DNA of 64,000 nt from Candidatus Obscuribacterales bacterium (lineage in GTDB: Bacteria > Cyanobacteriota > Vampirovibrionia > Obscuribacterales > Obscuribacteraceae), in the NCBI GenBank assembly GCA_019744775.1, contig JAIETZ010000001.1:434001-498000 (forward strand), written 5' to 3'. Shown here in pieces: positions 17,703-26,690 of the stretch. Position 1 is the first letter of the stretch; each line of letters starts with the position of its first letter. Both the position numbers and the translations under genes were made by a program. The notes under the pieces are model-generated. The model saw nothing but the letters and a program-made list of their open reading frames with translations, made no database searches and was not told the DNA's origin.

Positions 17703-18683
17703 ATGAAAGCAATTGTGATTACCAAACCGGGTGGTCCGGAAGTCCTCAAGTATGACAATGTCCCAACTCCAGAGCCGCAAGGCAATGAAGTTCGCATTGC
17801 TGTGAAAGCTACAGCAGTAAATCAAGCCGACATCTTGCAGCGCCGTGGACAATATCCTGCACCGCCGACTTGTCCGGCAGATATCCCAGGGTTGGAATAT
17901 TCCGGCGTCATTGAAAAAATCGGTCCTGATGTCAAAGAATTGGCTATAGGACAAAACGTCTTCGGATTGGTAGCCGGCGGATCATATGCTGAATTCATCA
18001 TCACTGATGCCCGAACTGTTGCTCCCATGCCTTCCAACTTATCTTTCGAAGAAGCGGCAGCAATTCCTGAAGCGTACATAACCGCTTACGACGCCATGGT
18101 TAGTCAATGTAAATTAGCAGCGGGCGAAACAGTACTAATAAACGCCGTGGGCAGCGGTGTCGGCAGTGCTGCCGTGCAAATTGCTTCTGTAATAGGAGCC
18201 ACATCCATCGGCAGCAGCCGGACAGCAGAGAAACTTGAGCCAGCAATCAAATTAGGCTTGAACAAAGGTATTTTAGTAAAAGACAAATCCCTATCTAAGC
18301 TGGTCCTCGAAGCAACTAACAACAAAGGCGTCGATGTTGTCCTGGAATTAGTAGGCGGAGACTATGTCACTGAAGATGTCGCTTGCATGACCTACAAGGG
18401 ACGCATTGTTGTGGTTGGTCTTTTAGCCGGAGCTAAAGCTGACTTGAATCTTGCAGCATTGTTGAGCAAACGGCTGCAAATTAGAGGAACCACGCTCAGA
18501 GCTAGACCATTAGAAGAAAAGATCGAAGTGAATAAGACATTTATCCGTGAGCTAGTGCCACACATAGCAGACGGTTGCTTAAAACCGGTAATTGATTGCA
18601 TCATGAATCTCGATCAAGCTGCCAAGGCACATGAATATGTAAGCTCAGGCGATCATTTCGGCAAAGTTGTATTGAAAGTCTAA
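17703..18683 (+). CDS. Zinc-independent quinone oxidoreductase (MDR family, PIG3/QOR type)
   Basis: 326 aa NADPH-dependent medium-chain reductase. The GroES-like N-terminal domain has AVKATAVNQADILQRRGQYP and IPGLEYSGVIEKIG, and the Rossmann domain has VLINAVGSGVGSAAVQIA. The zinc-binding cysteines of alcohol dehydrogenases are missing, as in quinone reductases. The close match in segment order is to the TP53I3/PIG3 subgroup. It starts 3 bases after the SpoIID-like gene and faces the next gene tail to tail. Confidence 0.92.
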   Translation: MKAIVITKPGGPEVLKYDNVPTPEPQGNEVRIAVKATAVNQADILQRRGQYPAPPTCPADIPGLEYSGVIEKIGPDVKELAIGQNVFGLVAGGSYAEFIITDARTVAPMPSNLSFEEAAAIPEAYITAYDAMVSQCKLAAGETVLINAVGSGVGSAAVQIASVIGATSIGSSRTAEKLEPAIKLGLNKGILVKDKSLSKLVLEATNNKGVDVVLELVGGDYVTEDVACMTYKGRIVVVGLLAGAKADLNLAALLSKRLQIRGTTLRARPLEEKIEVNKTFIRELVPHIADGCLKPVIDCIMNLDQAAKAHEYVSSGDHFGKVVLKV

Positions 18684-18684
18684 G

Positions 18685-20940
18685 TTATTCAGCAGGTGCT
18701 TTTGAGACATCATCTGTTTTTTCAGTACTTGGCTCAGCGACAGGCTCTGCCGGAGTTTCCGACTCACTTGCTTTTTTCTCAGAAGCCTTACCTTCATGCT
18801 GAGTCATGCTATCGATCAACCAGAGACTGGTTCTAAAATCGAAATTGCCTTCCTTAACATAAGGGCGAGCGAAAATCACAATGGCTTTTGTTGAATCCTT
18901 CGGATGTCTATAAGCACCGATCAGCATCATCTCATTGATTTTCCTGTCGTCAGCATGAGTGTAGCGACCGACAAACCATTGCATAGTGTCGCTTTCAACA
19001 TACGACTGTCCTCTTTCAACTTTTACTCTGTCCATTTCCTCCGGAACAACAAAGTCTGCGTAAGGAACTCTTCTCAGCAATAGATTTAGATCCTTTACCG
19101 GACCTGTATTGTTCCAGACAACAACCATTACTCTTTGGTTCTGTCGTTGCGAAACTAGAGCAAATGAAGGCAGCGCCCCTGTAATCTTGCTCGTATTTTC
19201 AAAAGTAAAACCTGGCGGTGGAAACTTGCTGAAGTTAGCATCGTTTACAGCAATTTCGGCAGCCTTTTTCTCGTCATCTGCAGAATTTGCAACTTCGTCT
19301 GTTTTCTGTTCAGTCTGTGCCGGTTCTTCGGTAGCTTGTTTAGGTGCCTCGGACGGCTTCATTGAACCAAAAATCATCATTAGCAAACCAATGAGAGCCA
19401 ACGCAATTCCACCGATGAGAATTTGCTTCTTGCCTATTTTATTTGGAGCGGACATTCCTCTCAACTTGGAGCCGTCCATCTCCGGCTCATTTATTTGATC
19501 CGCATCTTCCGACATGCGCTTGCGCATTGAGCTACGCGCAAGTGCCGCTGTTGGCTCTTTCTCCATAGGTGGAGCTGCTGCAACTTCAACAGGCTCCGGT
19601 GGTTCCAGCATTTCCCGCTTTCCACCAATTTCAGCCAGCAAATTAAATGAGGTCATTTGATGCAATTTCATAGGCGGTGGTGCTTGTCCTGGTTGCAGAA
19701 CCCACACCCCGTTGTGCACACCAACGAGTTTATTGTCTTTCAGTAAAACAGCACCCTGACACCTGTTGGGAAACGCAACCGTATGCAGCATTACTTGTGC
19801 ATCTTTGAGAGGACTCAAACCAAAGAAATTTCCATCTTGAACTATCGGTCTGCCTGAAAGCGGGTCCAAATAAAAACCAAATATTTGATCCCAAACATTT
19901 ACGCCAGGTGCGCCTACTAGCGGTGCACCCAATTGACCACTCATACTAAATTGCCGCGCTTGTGTCGGCTGCACATAGACAAGACTGTGCAACTCATGCA
20001 ATCCCCAAAGCGCAGTATATGTGTCAGACCCAATACGTTCACCAAGTTTGTCGATAGTTATGTAGCTGTCCAACGACTGCCAAATCCTTTCGACAACCCA
20101 ATGCAAACTCGGGTTTATCCTTCCTGGGTCATATTGTCCCACCGAGCGTATATAGCGAGTCTCAGTGCCACCATGTGCAGAAATAATTTGTGGAAGCTCC
20201 TGCGCGCGACGTTTGGCTTCCGCCAACATTGCGTTTGTATCCATCTGAGTATCAGGAATGCCTTCGAAAGGAAAATCGCTTTGAGCTTGGAAGAGAAAAC
20301 TGCCAGGTCGTCCCCTATAGACAGCCTCAAACAGTCCCATTTCGCCTATCAATTGCTCATAGACAACTTTTTCTATTCGACCAGGAGCATAAAGCAAGCG
20401 TGCAATTGGTCTATTGCGCAAATCAAACAAGGTAAGAGTGCCTGTTTTGCCTGTAGCTAAAACAACTTCCAGCACAGAGGCCACATCATTGGGCGAAACT
20501 GTCCCCGAGACGTCCGTACCTGTGACCGATAATGGCACAACCAGATTGGAATTAAGTTGCGCCAACTTTTCCGAACTAAACGGCTTAATTTCCGGATCAA
20601 GAGTCAAACTTGCTATGTCATTGGGCAATAGCAGCGGCTTGTCTAACGGCAAGCTGGACAACGAAAGATAATTATTATAAGCGTCTCGCTGATTAAAGCC
20701 TGGGTGCAAGTGCACAAACTTGACGCCCATTCTTACGCCGGGATGTGGGAATCTGACTTCAAGAGCACCGGGAAAATCCACATACTGAAAAACAGCACCG
20801 GCAGAAGTTGCCGCCTGATTCGGCGCGATTAAGCTTATGAGCCCGAGATATTTTTCAGGCTTGGTTGTGCGGTCATAAACAAAACCAACGGAGTCTCTGA
20901 CAAAATCGAGAATTATCGTTGCTGATTTATCAGTAGCCAT
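18685..20940 (-). CDS. Large protein with DUF4388-like domain and one membrane segment
   Basis: 751 aa from the ATG at 20940, chosen for AAAGGGA 5 nt upstream. The N-terminal two thirds (cytosolic if the N-terminus is in) contain a DUF4388/PATAN-like stretch around residues 160-230 (LATGKTGTLTLFDLRNRP then YAPGRIEKVVYEQL). A single hydrophobic helix IGGIALALIGLLMMIFGSM lies near residue 515. It is followed by a Gln/Lys/Ala-rich stretch and a C-terminal domain of about 150 residues. The tail is Glu/Pro-rich. PATAN domains occur in signalling proteins of Cyanobacteria; function unknown. Confidence 0.75.
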   Translation of the reverse strand: MATDKSATIILDFVRDSVGFVYDRTTKPEKYLGLISLIAPNQAATSAGAVFQYVDFPGALEVRFPHPGVRMGVKFVHLHPGFNQRDAYNNYLSLSSLPLDKPLLLPNDIASLTLDPEIKPFSSEKLAQLNSNLVVPLSVTGTDVSGTVSPNDVASVLEVVLATGKTGTLTLFDLRNRPIARLLYAPGRIEKVVYEQLIGEMGLFEAVYRGRPGSFLFQAQSDFPFEGIPDTQMDTNAMLAEAKRRAQELPQIISAHGGTETRYIRSVGQYDPGRINPSLHWVVERIWQSLDSYITIDKLGERIGSDTYTALWGLHELHSLVYVQPTQARQFSMSGQLGAPLVGAPGVNVWDQIFGFYLDPLSGRPIVQDGNFFGLSPLKDAQVMLHTVAFPNRCQGAVLLKDNKLVGVHNGVWVLQPGQAPPPMKLHQMTSFNLLAEIGGKREMLEPPEPVEVAAAPPMEKEPTAALARSSMRKRMSEDADQINEPEMDGSKLRGMSAPNKIGKKQILIGGIALALIGLLMMIFGSMKPSEAPKQATEEPAQTEQKTDEVANSADDEKKAAEIAVNDANFSKFPPPGFTFENTSKITGALPSFALVSQRQNQRVMVVVWNNTGPVKDLNLLLRRVPYADFVVPEEMDRVKVERGQSYVESDTMQWFVGRYTHADDRKINEMMLIGAYRHPKDSTKAIVIFARPYVKEGNFDFRTSLWLIDSMTQHEGKASEKKASESETPAEPVAEPSTEKTDDVSKAPAE

Positions 20941-21042
20941 GAAAGTCCCTTTCTTGCCACGATATACCACTGAAATTAGATGACATACTGAATTGTAACG
21001 GGTATATAGAAATTACCGCCAATATTCCCTTGGAGTTGAGAA

Positions 21043-21342
21043 ATGGGTGAAGGACACGGACAGCAAGTCATTGAAAAAAAGCCTGGCATAGGCGACACAG
21101 AGACATATCCGAATTATCGAGTCATTCTACTCAACGATGATCACAATACATTCGAACACGTAGCAAGTTGCCTGATGAAACACATTCCAGCAATGAGCTC
21201 TGACAAGGCTTGGGGTCTGACTAATCAAGTCCACTTCGAAGGTGCCGCCACAGTTTGGTGCGGACCAAGAGAAGTTGCCGAACTCTACTATGAATTGCTC
21301 AAACAAGAAGGACTAACTGCAACTATTGAGCCGGATGCCTAA
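21043..21342 (+). CDS. clpS: ATP-dependent Clp protease adaptor ClpS
   Basis: 99 aa. The core YRVILLNDDHNTFEHVASCL contains the N-degron pocket NDD and TFEHV typical of ClpS, followed by AWGLTNQVHFEGAATVWCG. ClpS hands N-end rule substrates to ClpA or ClpC. The Shine-Dalgarno TTGGAG lies 8 nt upstream. It is convergent with, and immediately adjacent to, the next gene. Confidence 0.93.
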   Translation: MGEGHGQQVIEKKPGIGDTETYPNYRVILLNDDHNTFEHVASCLMKHIPAMSSDKAWGLTNQVHFEGAATVWCGPREVAELYYELLKQEGLTATIEPDA

Positions 21343-22104
21343 TTAGGCATCACCTGTGCGCAACCACTTCTTCATCGGTGTTTCAGTAAACTTATCTATA
21401 AGTCGTCCCAAGGTGTGACTAGCAACAAGGCTCAAACCTTTGCTCCACCAAGTGTTCAACAGTGGCGCCTTACTCAAGATAATTCTTGGACCCAAAATGT
21501 CTGCGACAATGCGCGCTGTTTGAAATTCGTTTTTGTCCAATCCCGTGACTGCGTCAATGCCAATTTCGGTCACGATTGCGCCAGCAGCAAGTGCTGGTGA
21601 CCAGCTAGCCAAATTGTTGAAGTTTGCCACGAGACCGTTATTTTTCAGCGGAAACACTGGCAACATTGGAAACATGTGCGGCATCTTTGGATATGGATAA
21701 AGCTTGTAAGCATTCCAGGCAAATTGAGCAGTATCGATATTGTTATTCCAATAACGACCGGATTCAGCATGCACTTGCGCCGCAGTCGGAAATTCACCGC
21801 GCAACGTACTTGGAGTCGAAATAGGCTGATCAAATTTGTTGATCACAGGTCCAGGATGATTGAATTGCTCAGATACATCAAGTCCTTGCTCATTCGGCGC
21901 ATCCGGAATTTGAGGAAGAACAGTCCTTGGTCGCTCACCTGGATAAAGTGGCTCATGACGGGCATCAAGCGGGTTGTTTGGCTCGCCGTACTGACCGTAT
22001 CGTCTGGGCACTGACAGTGGCTCATCTTGCGGCCACGGCGATTCGGGCACTTGGCGATACTTGCGCTCGCCCTCACCTGCAGTAATATTCGGTCCGTCAC
22101 CCAT
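21343..22104 (-). CDS. Hypothetical protein with Pro-rich N-terminus, 253 aa
   Basis: The first 120 residues are rich in Pro, Glu and Arg and look disordered. The second half has moderately hydrophobic segments (LVANFNNLASWSPALAAGAIV and RIVADILGPRIILSKAPLL) that could be membrane-associated. No signal peptide at the N-terminus and no recognised family. Its stop is immediately next to the clpS stop on the other strand. Confidence 0.62.
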   Translation of the reverse strand: MGDGPNITAGEGERKYRQVPESPWPQDEPLSVPRRYGQYGEPNNPLDARHEPLYPGERPRTVLPQIPDAPNEQGLDVSEQFNHPGPVINKFDQPISTPSTLRGEFPTAAQVHAESGRYWNNNIDTAQFAWNAYKLYPYPKMPHMFPMLPVFPLKNNGLVANFNNLASWSPALAAGAIVTEIGIDAVTGLDKNEFQTARIVADILGPRIILSKAPLLNTWWSKGLSLVASHTLGRLIDKFTETPMKKWLRTGDA

Positions 22105-22161
22105 TTGAGCAAGGCTCCATAACTTTATTGGTAATTAGAATATGGCGAGCTGTGCACTTGG

Positions 22162-22464
22162 TCAATTCGTAAAACTACGATAATCACTCACTAAAAGCCG
22201 CCCTTCCAGATGCTTCCAGCGTTTCGGCAAGCACCAGCAACACGGCTTATAGCCGGCTTCTTCCGCTTCTTTTCGATAGTGAAAATTGCGTTTTCGCCGC
22301 CAATACATAACCTCAGCAAAGGGGCACGATGGTATATGAAACTTGCTGGAATAGGCATTGCCGACGTACTTCACAGGTAACGGCTCTAAATCCTGCCCAT
22401 ACGCCTGCCCACAGCCATAGAAAGCTGCGAAAAGCCAGATTAAAGCAACCCCAAAACGACTCAT
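22162..22464 (-). CDS. Exported small protein with Ada-like metal-binding domain
   Basis: 100 aa. A signal peptide (FGVALIWLFAAFYGCGQAYG) is followed by YVGNAYSSKFHIPSCPFAEV and then AGYKPCCWCLP. The arrangement Lys-Phe-His-x3-Cys and a later Cys-x2-Cys with GYKPC matches the Ada N-terminal zinc fold found as a stand-alone domain in exported proteins. In Ada this fold takes part in DNA repair; here, outside the cytosol, it more likely only binds metal. Confidence 0.75.
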   Translation of the reverse strand: MSRFGVALIWLFAAFYGCGQAYGQDLEPLPVKYVGNAYSSKFHIPSCPFAEVMYWRRKRNFHYRKEAEEAGYKPCCWCLPKRWKHLEGRLLVSDYRSFTN

Positions 22465-22520
22465 ACCTTTAATACGGAAAAGACGGCAAAAAGTTCAATA
22501 AATAGATTAAATCTGCCCTC

Positions 22521-22856
22521 TTATCTTCTAAGAGCGACAACCTGACCGGTTGAGCGTTCCATCAGGCGATTTTCAATAGAGCCAACCCAAACTGAAAGTA
22601 GCTCAAGGTGTTCAATGCCTCTAAGAGAGAGCTTTTCCTTGTTTTCTTTCAGTTGGCTGTAATACTTAAGCAGCGCAGAAAATAGTCTAAATGCCGCTTC
22701 CGGCTCGCTGTCTCCATAGCAATGAAGACCTAGCTCAGGGACACCAACAACGACTTTGCCCTGGACTTTATCCGAGCGCCAAAGCTTCGCAGAGAGAAGC
22801 CCCTTACCAAAAGGCAACTCGACTTCTTTGATGAGAGTAAGTCCTGGTTTTGTCAT
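22521..22856 (-). CDS. Hypothetical protein, 111 aa
   Basis: Small soluble protein. The stretch GVPELGLHCYGDSEPEAAFRLFSALLKYY recalls the strand-helix pattern of HicB-like antitoxin folds (acidic-turn then alanine-rich helix), but there is no HicA partner beside it and the match is weak. Function unknown. Confidence 0.55.
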   Translation of the reverse strand: MTKPGLTLIKEVELPFGKGLLSAKLWRSDKVQGKVVVGVPELGLHCYGDSEPEAAFRLFSALLKYYSQLKENKEKLSLRGIEHLELLSVWVGSIENRLMERSTGQVVALRR

Positions 22857-22954
22857 CAGACTATCAACTATTCTCCTGCCAAACCAGAGAAGTATACATC
22901 GGAAAACAGTATTGTCTACGCTATCCTACGTGGAAATCCTCAATTAGAACCTAG

Positions 22955-23893
22955 TCATAATCGGGATTTGACGTAATTCACCACATTCTCTGTCATCTGA
23001 TTGAAGTCTTCGTCTATAGCAAACCACTTAATTGCTTCATTCGCGCGAAACCAAATAAGTTGCTTGCGCGCAAGCTGACAATTGTGTCGCAATGCTTTTT
23101 CCAATGCTTCTTCTTTGGTCATTTCGCCTTTCAAATACAGCATAATTTCACTGTAGTTAACTGTGCTTGTTAGTGCGCGCGCATCGCCCCACTTTGCACG
23201 CAAAGCCTCAACTTCTTCCACCATGCCAAGTTTTACTTGCTCGGCAAATCTATCTGTAATTCTCTGATAAAGATTTGCGCGATCATTAGCATTGAGTCCA
23301 ATCCAGATAGTGTCATAGGGAGGATCGACACGACTTGCTGCCTCTGAAAATGGCTTACCTAATACCTTAAACACCTCAAGCGCACGCACCACGCGAAATC
23401 TATCATTAACATTCAACTTCTCCGCTGTCTGCGGATCAACTTCTTTCAGCTTTTCCCAAAGTGCATCGTTGCCTTTGCTCTCAGCAAGCTCGGTCAATTC
23501 TTGTCTTAACTCTGACTGCGGTGAGACGTCCGGCATCTCCAGTCCTTCCAAAAGCGCTCGGGCATAAAAACCAGTACCACCACAAACAACAGGCAAGTGA
23601 CCACGCCGAATGACACCATCCATAATGTCTGCGGCTTCTTGTCTGAATTGAGAGACTGTATATTTGTCGTCCGGATTAACAAGATCAATCATATGATGTC
23701 TTGCCTTGGCACACTCTTCAGCTGTCGGCTTAGCAGTACCAATATCCATGTGCTTATATACAGTACGTGAATCACAAGCAATTACTTCAATGGGCATTGC
23801 TTCAGCCAATTCCAACGCTAAAGCCGTCTTCCCCGACCCCGTTGGTCCGACGAGCGCCACTAGTTTTTCTTTTTTGGGGAGCAACTCTCTCAC
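22955..23893 (-). CDS. miaA: tRNA dimethylallyltransferase
   Basis: 312 aa enzyme that prenylates A37 of tRNAs reading UNN codons. P-loop GPTGSGKT at residues 16-23, then VIACDSRTVYKHMDIGTAKPT, HHMIDLVNPDDKYTV, and VCGGTGFYARALLEG, all typical of MiaA. Length is normal. The ATG overlaps the stop of the upstream membrane-protein gene as ATGA, so it belongs to a sppA-Yip1-miaA operon. It modifies tRNA-Ser(UGA) among others, and that tRNA lies at 16217 in this window. Confidence 0.96.
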   Translation of the reverse strand: MRELLPKKEKLVALVGPTGSGKTALALELAEAMPIEVIACDSRTVYKHMDIGTAKPTAEECAKARHHMIDLVNPDDKYTVSQFRQEAADIMDGVIRRGHLPVVCGGTGFYARALLEGLEMPDVSPQSELRQELTELAESKGNDALWEKLKEVDPQTAEKLNVNDRFRVVRALEVFKVLGKPFSEAASRVDPPYDTIWIGLNANDRANLYQRITDRFAEQVKLGMVEEVEALRAKWGDARALTSTVNYSEIMLYLKGEMTKEEALEKALRHNCQLARKQLIWFRANEAIKWFAIDEDFNQMTENVVNYVKSRL

Positions 23894-24480
23894 GAAATAC
23901 TTGCCTTCAGGATTTCAGAGACAAATGGCCAAATCCAAAACAATTGCGTAAAGAAGAATAGGCTTGGCACAGCAAAAACCAAGCAGTACATCTCCATACC
24001 GCGAAGCTTATATGTCTCTTGGATAGCAATCCATTCAAGCGCAATTACCCAGAGCAAAATAGAAATAGAAAGAACCGGATAGAGAGGCCCAAGAAGCAGT
24101 CTATAACAGCCAAGCGGCGCTAGAAGTATCCCCGGTAGAAATGCCCAACCCGTTGTTATCAAACAGACGGCAATACGCGACATATGAGCGCCAAATAGTG
24201 TGACTGTCAATGCAGCCAACGCCGCTAAGAAAAACCAACGAGCGAAACCTACTATTAGTGAGACAAAAAGCGAAAAGAACATCCATCCAGGATCAACTAC
24301 TGACGGAACCGTAAGCCCGTCAATGAGTGAAGCTAGGGTGACAACGGCAACCGCACCCCAAAAATATTGCCTATCGAATTCCGGATGCTCAAGTATTTCG
24401 CGAAAGGCTTTCCGGGGTTGAGTAAAGATTCCCCAGATTGTATCTGTAATCAAATCTAGTTGGTTCATTTCTGCTACCAA
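23890..24480 (-). CDS. Yip1-domain integral membrane protein
   Basis: 196 aa with about five transmembrane segments. The N-terminal segment IWGIFTQPRKAFREILEHP is the amphipathic lead-in typical of bacterial Yip1-family proteins, followed by hydrophobic helices. Role in bacteria is unknown. It sits between sppA (1 base away) and miaA (4-bp overlap). An alternative start is Met5. Confidence 0.78.
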   Translation of the reverse strand: MVAEMNQLDLITDTIWGIFTQPRKAFREILEHPEFDRQYFWGAVAVVTLASLIDGLTVPSVVDPGWMFFSLFVSLIVGFARWFFLAALAALTVTLFGAHMSRIAVCLITTGWAFLPGILLAPLGCYRLLLGPLYPVLSISILLWVIALEWIAIQETYKLRGMEMYCLVFAVPSLFFFTQLFWIWPFVSEILKASIS

Positions 24481-24481
24481 A

Positions 24482-25471
24482 CTATTGCATGAGCCAAAGC
24501 GGTTGCTTTTGATACGAAAAGCGCATCGATTCAGGCATCAGTTGATCAACTAAGGACGTAACACCTGCATTGCTCGATGCTGATTCCATCAGCACCGACA
24601 ATATTGTCGGCATACGTTTGTCTATTACTTTCAAATCGCCTGAATGACCAAACTTCTGACGGCTCAAATCCTGCAAACTTGCCACGGCTTCTTCATAGCC
24701 GCCTAGCTGATCAACAAGACCGGCTGCCAATGCCTGTCTGCCACTGATAATTCTGCCATCGGCAATCTTTTTAACTGCCGCAACATCCATATGACGTCCC
24801 TCACTAACAGCAGTGACGAATTGATCATATGTGTCGGCAATAATTCCTTGCAGTAATTCACGTTCTTCAGCCGTCATTGGTCGACTAAATGAGCCGATAT
24901 CTTTGAATTTTCCGGATTTAACAACATTGGACTCAATGCCCAATTTGTGTTCGGCACCTTCTAAGTTGTACAGATTCATGATCACGCCAATTGAGCCCGT
25001 AATAGTCCCTGGTAAAGCAACAATCTTGTCCGCCGCACAAGCGACATAGTAACCGCCGGAAGCGGCTACATCTATCATCGATACAACAATTGGCTTGCCT
25101 GATTTACGAAATGCCAAAACCGACTGTTGAATTTCCTGACTTGTCGCAACAGTTCCACCAGGCGAATTTATTCTGAGCAACACACCTTTGACGTGGTTAT
25201 CCTTCTGCGCCCGTCTCAACTGGCGATTCAACCATCCGGCAGTACCAACTTTTGCAAAAGCGGACTCATCACCACCACTAGCAATCATGCCCTTCAACTC
25301 TAATACAAGCAAATGATCAATAACCGGACGAAACGGCGAAGAATCAAACTCCGCATCAGCATTTTTAGATGCTGTCACATATGAACTTATAAGCCCGACT
25401 GGAATAGCCAGCAGAGAAAGTCCAACGAGTATCCAAATAATTAGTTGCTTGCTTGGACGAAAAGTCGTCAT
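24482..25471 (-). CDS. sppA: Signal peptide peptidase SppA, 36 kDa type
   Basis: 329 aa membrane-anchored serine protease that degrades cleaved signal peptides. One N-terminal membrane helix (about 10-32), then VLLRINSPGGTVATSQEIQ, the nucleophile Ser138 in AASGGYYVA, and the base Lys190 in VKSGKFKDIG. The 52-residue distance between Ser and Lys equals that of the B. subtilis enzyme. It is the first of a three-gene operon with the Yip1-like gene and miaA. Confidence 0.94.
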   Translation of the reverse strand: MTTFRPSKQLIIWILVGLSLLAIPVGLISSYVTASKNADAEFDSSPFRPVIDHLLVLELKGMIASGGDESAFAKVGTAGWLNRQLRRAQKDNHVKGVLLRINSPGGTVATSQEIQQSVLAFRKSGKPIVVSMIDVAASGGYYVACAADKIVALPGTITGSIGVIMNLYNLEGAEHKLGIESNVVKSGKFKDIGSFSRPMTAEERELLQGIIADTYDQFVTAVSEGRHMDVAAVKKIADGRIISGRQALAAGLVDQLGGYEEAVASLQDLSRQKFGHSGDLKVIDKRMPTILSVLMESASSNAGVTSLVDQLMPESMRFSYQKQPLWLMQ

Positions 25472-25480
25472 GGTAATTGA

Positions 25481-26623
25481 TTACATTACCTTTTCTTTTT
25501 GAGCATCAACTGGCGGAGAGGCAACTTCTACTGCTTTTTGCTCTTCGTCCAATTGCTTGTCCAATTTGGAGACGGCTTCTGCTCCTGATAGATCTATGAG
25601 ACTTTGTCTGTGGTGTTTGACGTTATTCGCAACCACATCGACATCACGTTGTGCTTTGCGCAACGTGTATTCCATTTCAATTTGCTTGGCGGCGTCTTGT
25701 GTAGCACGCGCTTCGCTGATCATTGCTTGCAAGTCTGACAAATCAGTAAGTGAGCGCGAAAGCGCAATCATGTCTCTTTTGTAGTTGCGATAGTTGTCGA
25801 CCATTCTGTCTGCAACACCGCGCACCATTTGATAAAGCATGATTTGCTGTTCTTGAGAAATTTGTGCTTTCTTGGCATTTTTTGATTCCATGCCATTGAT
25901 GAGATTCATCATCATAGAAGCACCAACGCTTGTACCAGCGTAAGTTGCAGCACCCGGCATAACCATGGTTGCGGCATTCATACCACCATATACAAGTGTG
26001 GAAAGCATTTTCATCATTACAGTTGCTGCGTGTCCCGGATCGGAACTCGGCATCAACTTTTGAATAACAAATTGAATATCAGGCGATCTGCTAAGCGCTG
26101 CTTCCCAAAGATCAGCTAACTGAGTTTTTTCAGCATTCTCAACGAGATCTGTTTTGTCAGCAGTTTCCTCAGCAGAATCCATCAATGGAATCGGCACTAA
26201 GTTAACGTCTTTGGCGTCTTTCATTAGACCACGACGCCCAAACCAGCCCTTTTTCTTTCCGCCTTCAGCTGAATTGGTGGCAGTCAAATCATTGAGACTT
26301 GCGTCTTTTGTTTGAGAGTCCTGTGTTTTTGGAACAAAGTCTTGTTTGGTAACAGTCGACTTCAAATAATTACCGTCGCTGCCGGTTGACTCAACCGGTG
26401 CTGCGCCGTCTAAAGACATTGGTGAAAGATCAACAGGTTTTGAACTCTGTCCTTCCGGAATTTGTGTTTCTGGTTCGCCATCTTCCGACAACTTTTCATT
26501 CGGTTGATTAATGAAGTTGCTAAGCACATTTTGCCGGCGCCCCAATCCGAGGGACCAGCAAGGAGATATTTGACTGATAGTCAGGGCTAGAAGAAGCCAG
26601 GCTGTGATTCGAACCTTAAACAC
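25481..26623 (-). CDS. Secreted protein with C-terminal coiled coil
   Basis: 380 aa. A signal peptide (ITAWLLLALTISQISPCWS) is followed by a low-complexity Ser/Thr/Glu/Asp linker (about 30-150). A segment LADLWEAALSRSPDIQFVIQ resembles the first helix of TolC-family outer-membrane efflux proteins, then a Met/Ala/Gly-rich hydrophobic stretch (about 210-250) and a long helical region to the end. It may be a divergent TolC-like or inner adaptor protein, but the family is not secure. It ends 9 bases before sppA, probably in the same transcript. Confidence 0.6.
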   Translation of the reverse strand: MFKVRITAWLLLALTISQISPCWSLGLGRRQNVLSNFINQPNEKLSEDGEPETQIPEGQSSKPVDLSPMSLDGAAPVESTGSDGNYLKSTVTKQDFVPKTQDSQTKDASLNDLTATNSAEGGKKKGWFGRRGLMKDAKDVNLVPIPLMDSAEETADKTDLVENAEKTQLADLWEAALSRSPDIQFVIQKLMPSSDPGHAATVMMKMLSTLVYGGMNAATMVMPGAATYAGTSVGASMMMNLINGMESKNAKKAQISQEQQIMLYQMVRGVADRMVDNYRNYKRDMIALSRSLTDLSDLQAMISEARATQDAAKQIEMEYTLRKAQRDVDVVANNVKHHRQSLIDLSGAEAVSKLDKQLDEEQKAVEVASPPVDAQKEKVM

Positions 26624-26690
26624 CTAATGACCTCTAACGCAGATTCTGAGTCAATATACCATGCGGTTGACACTTGCCAAGTTACGTTTT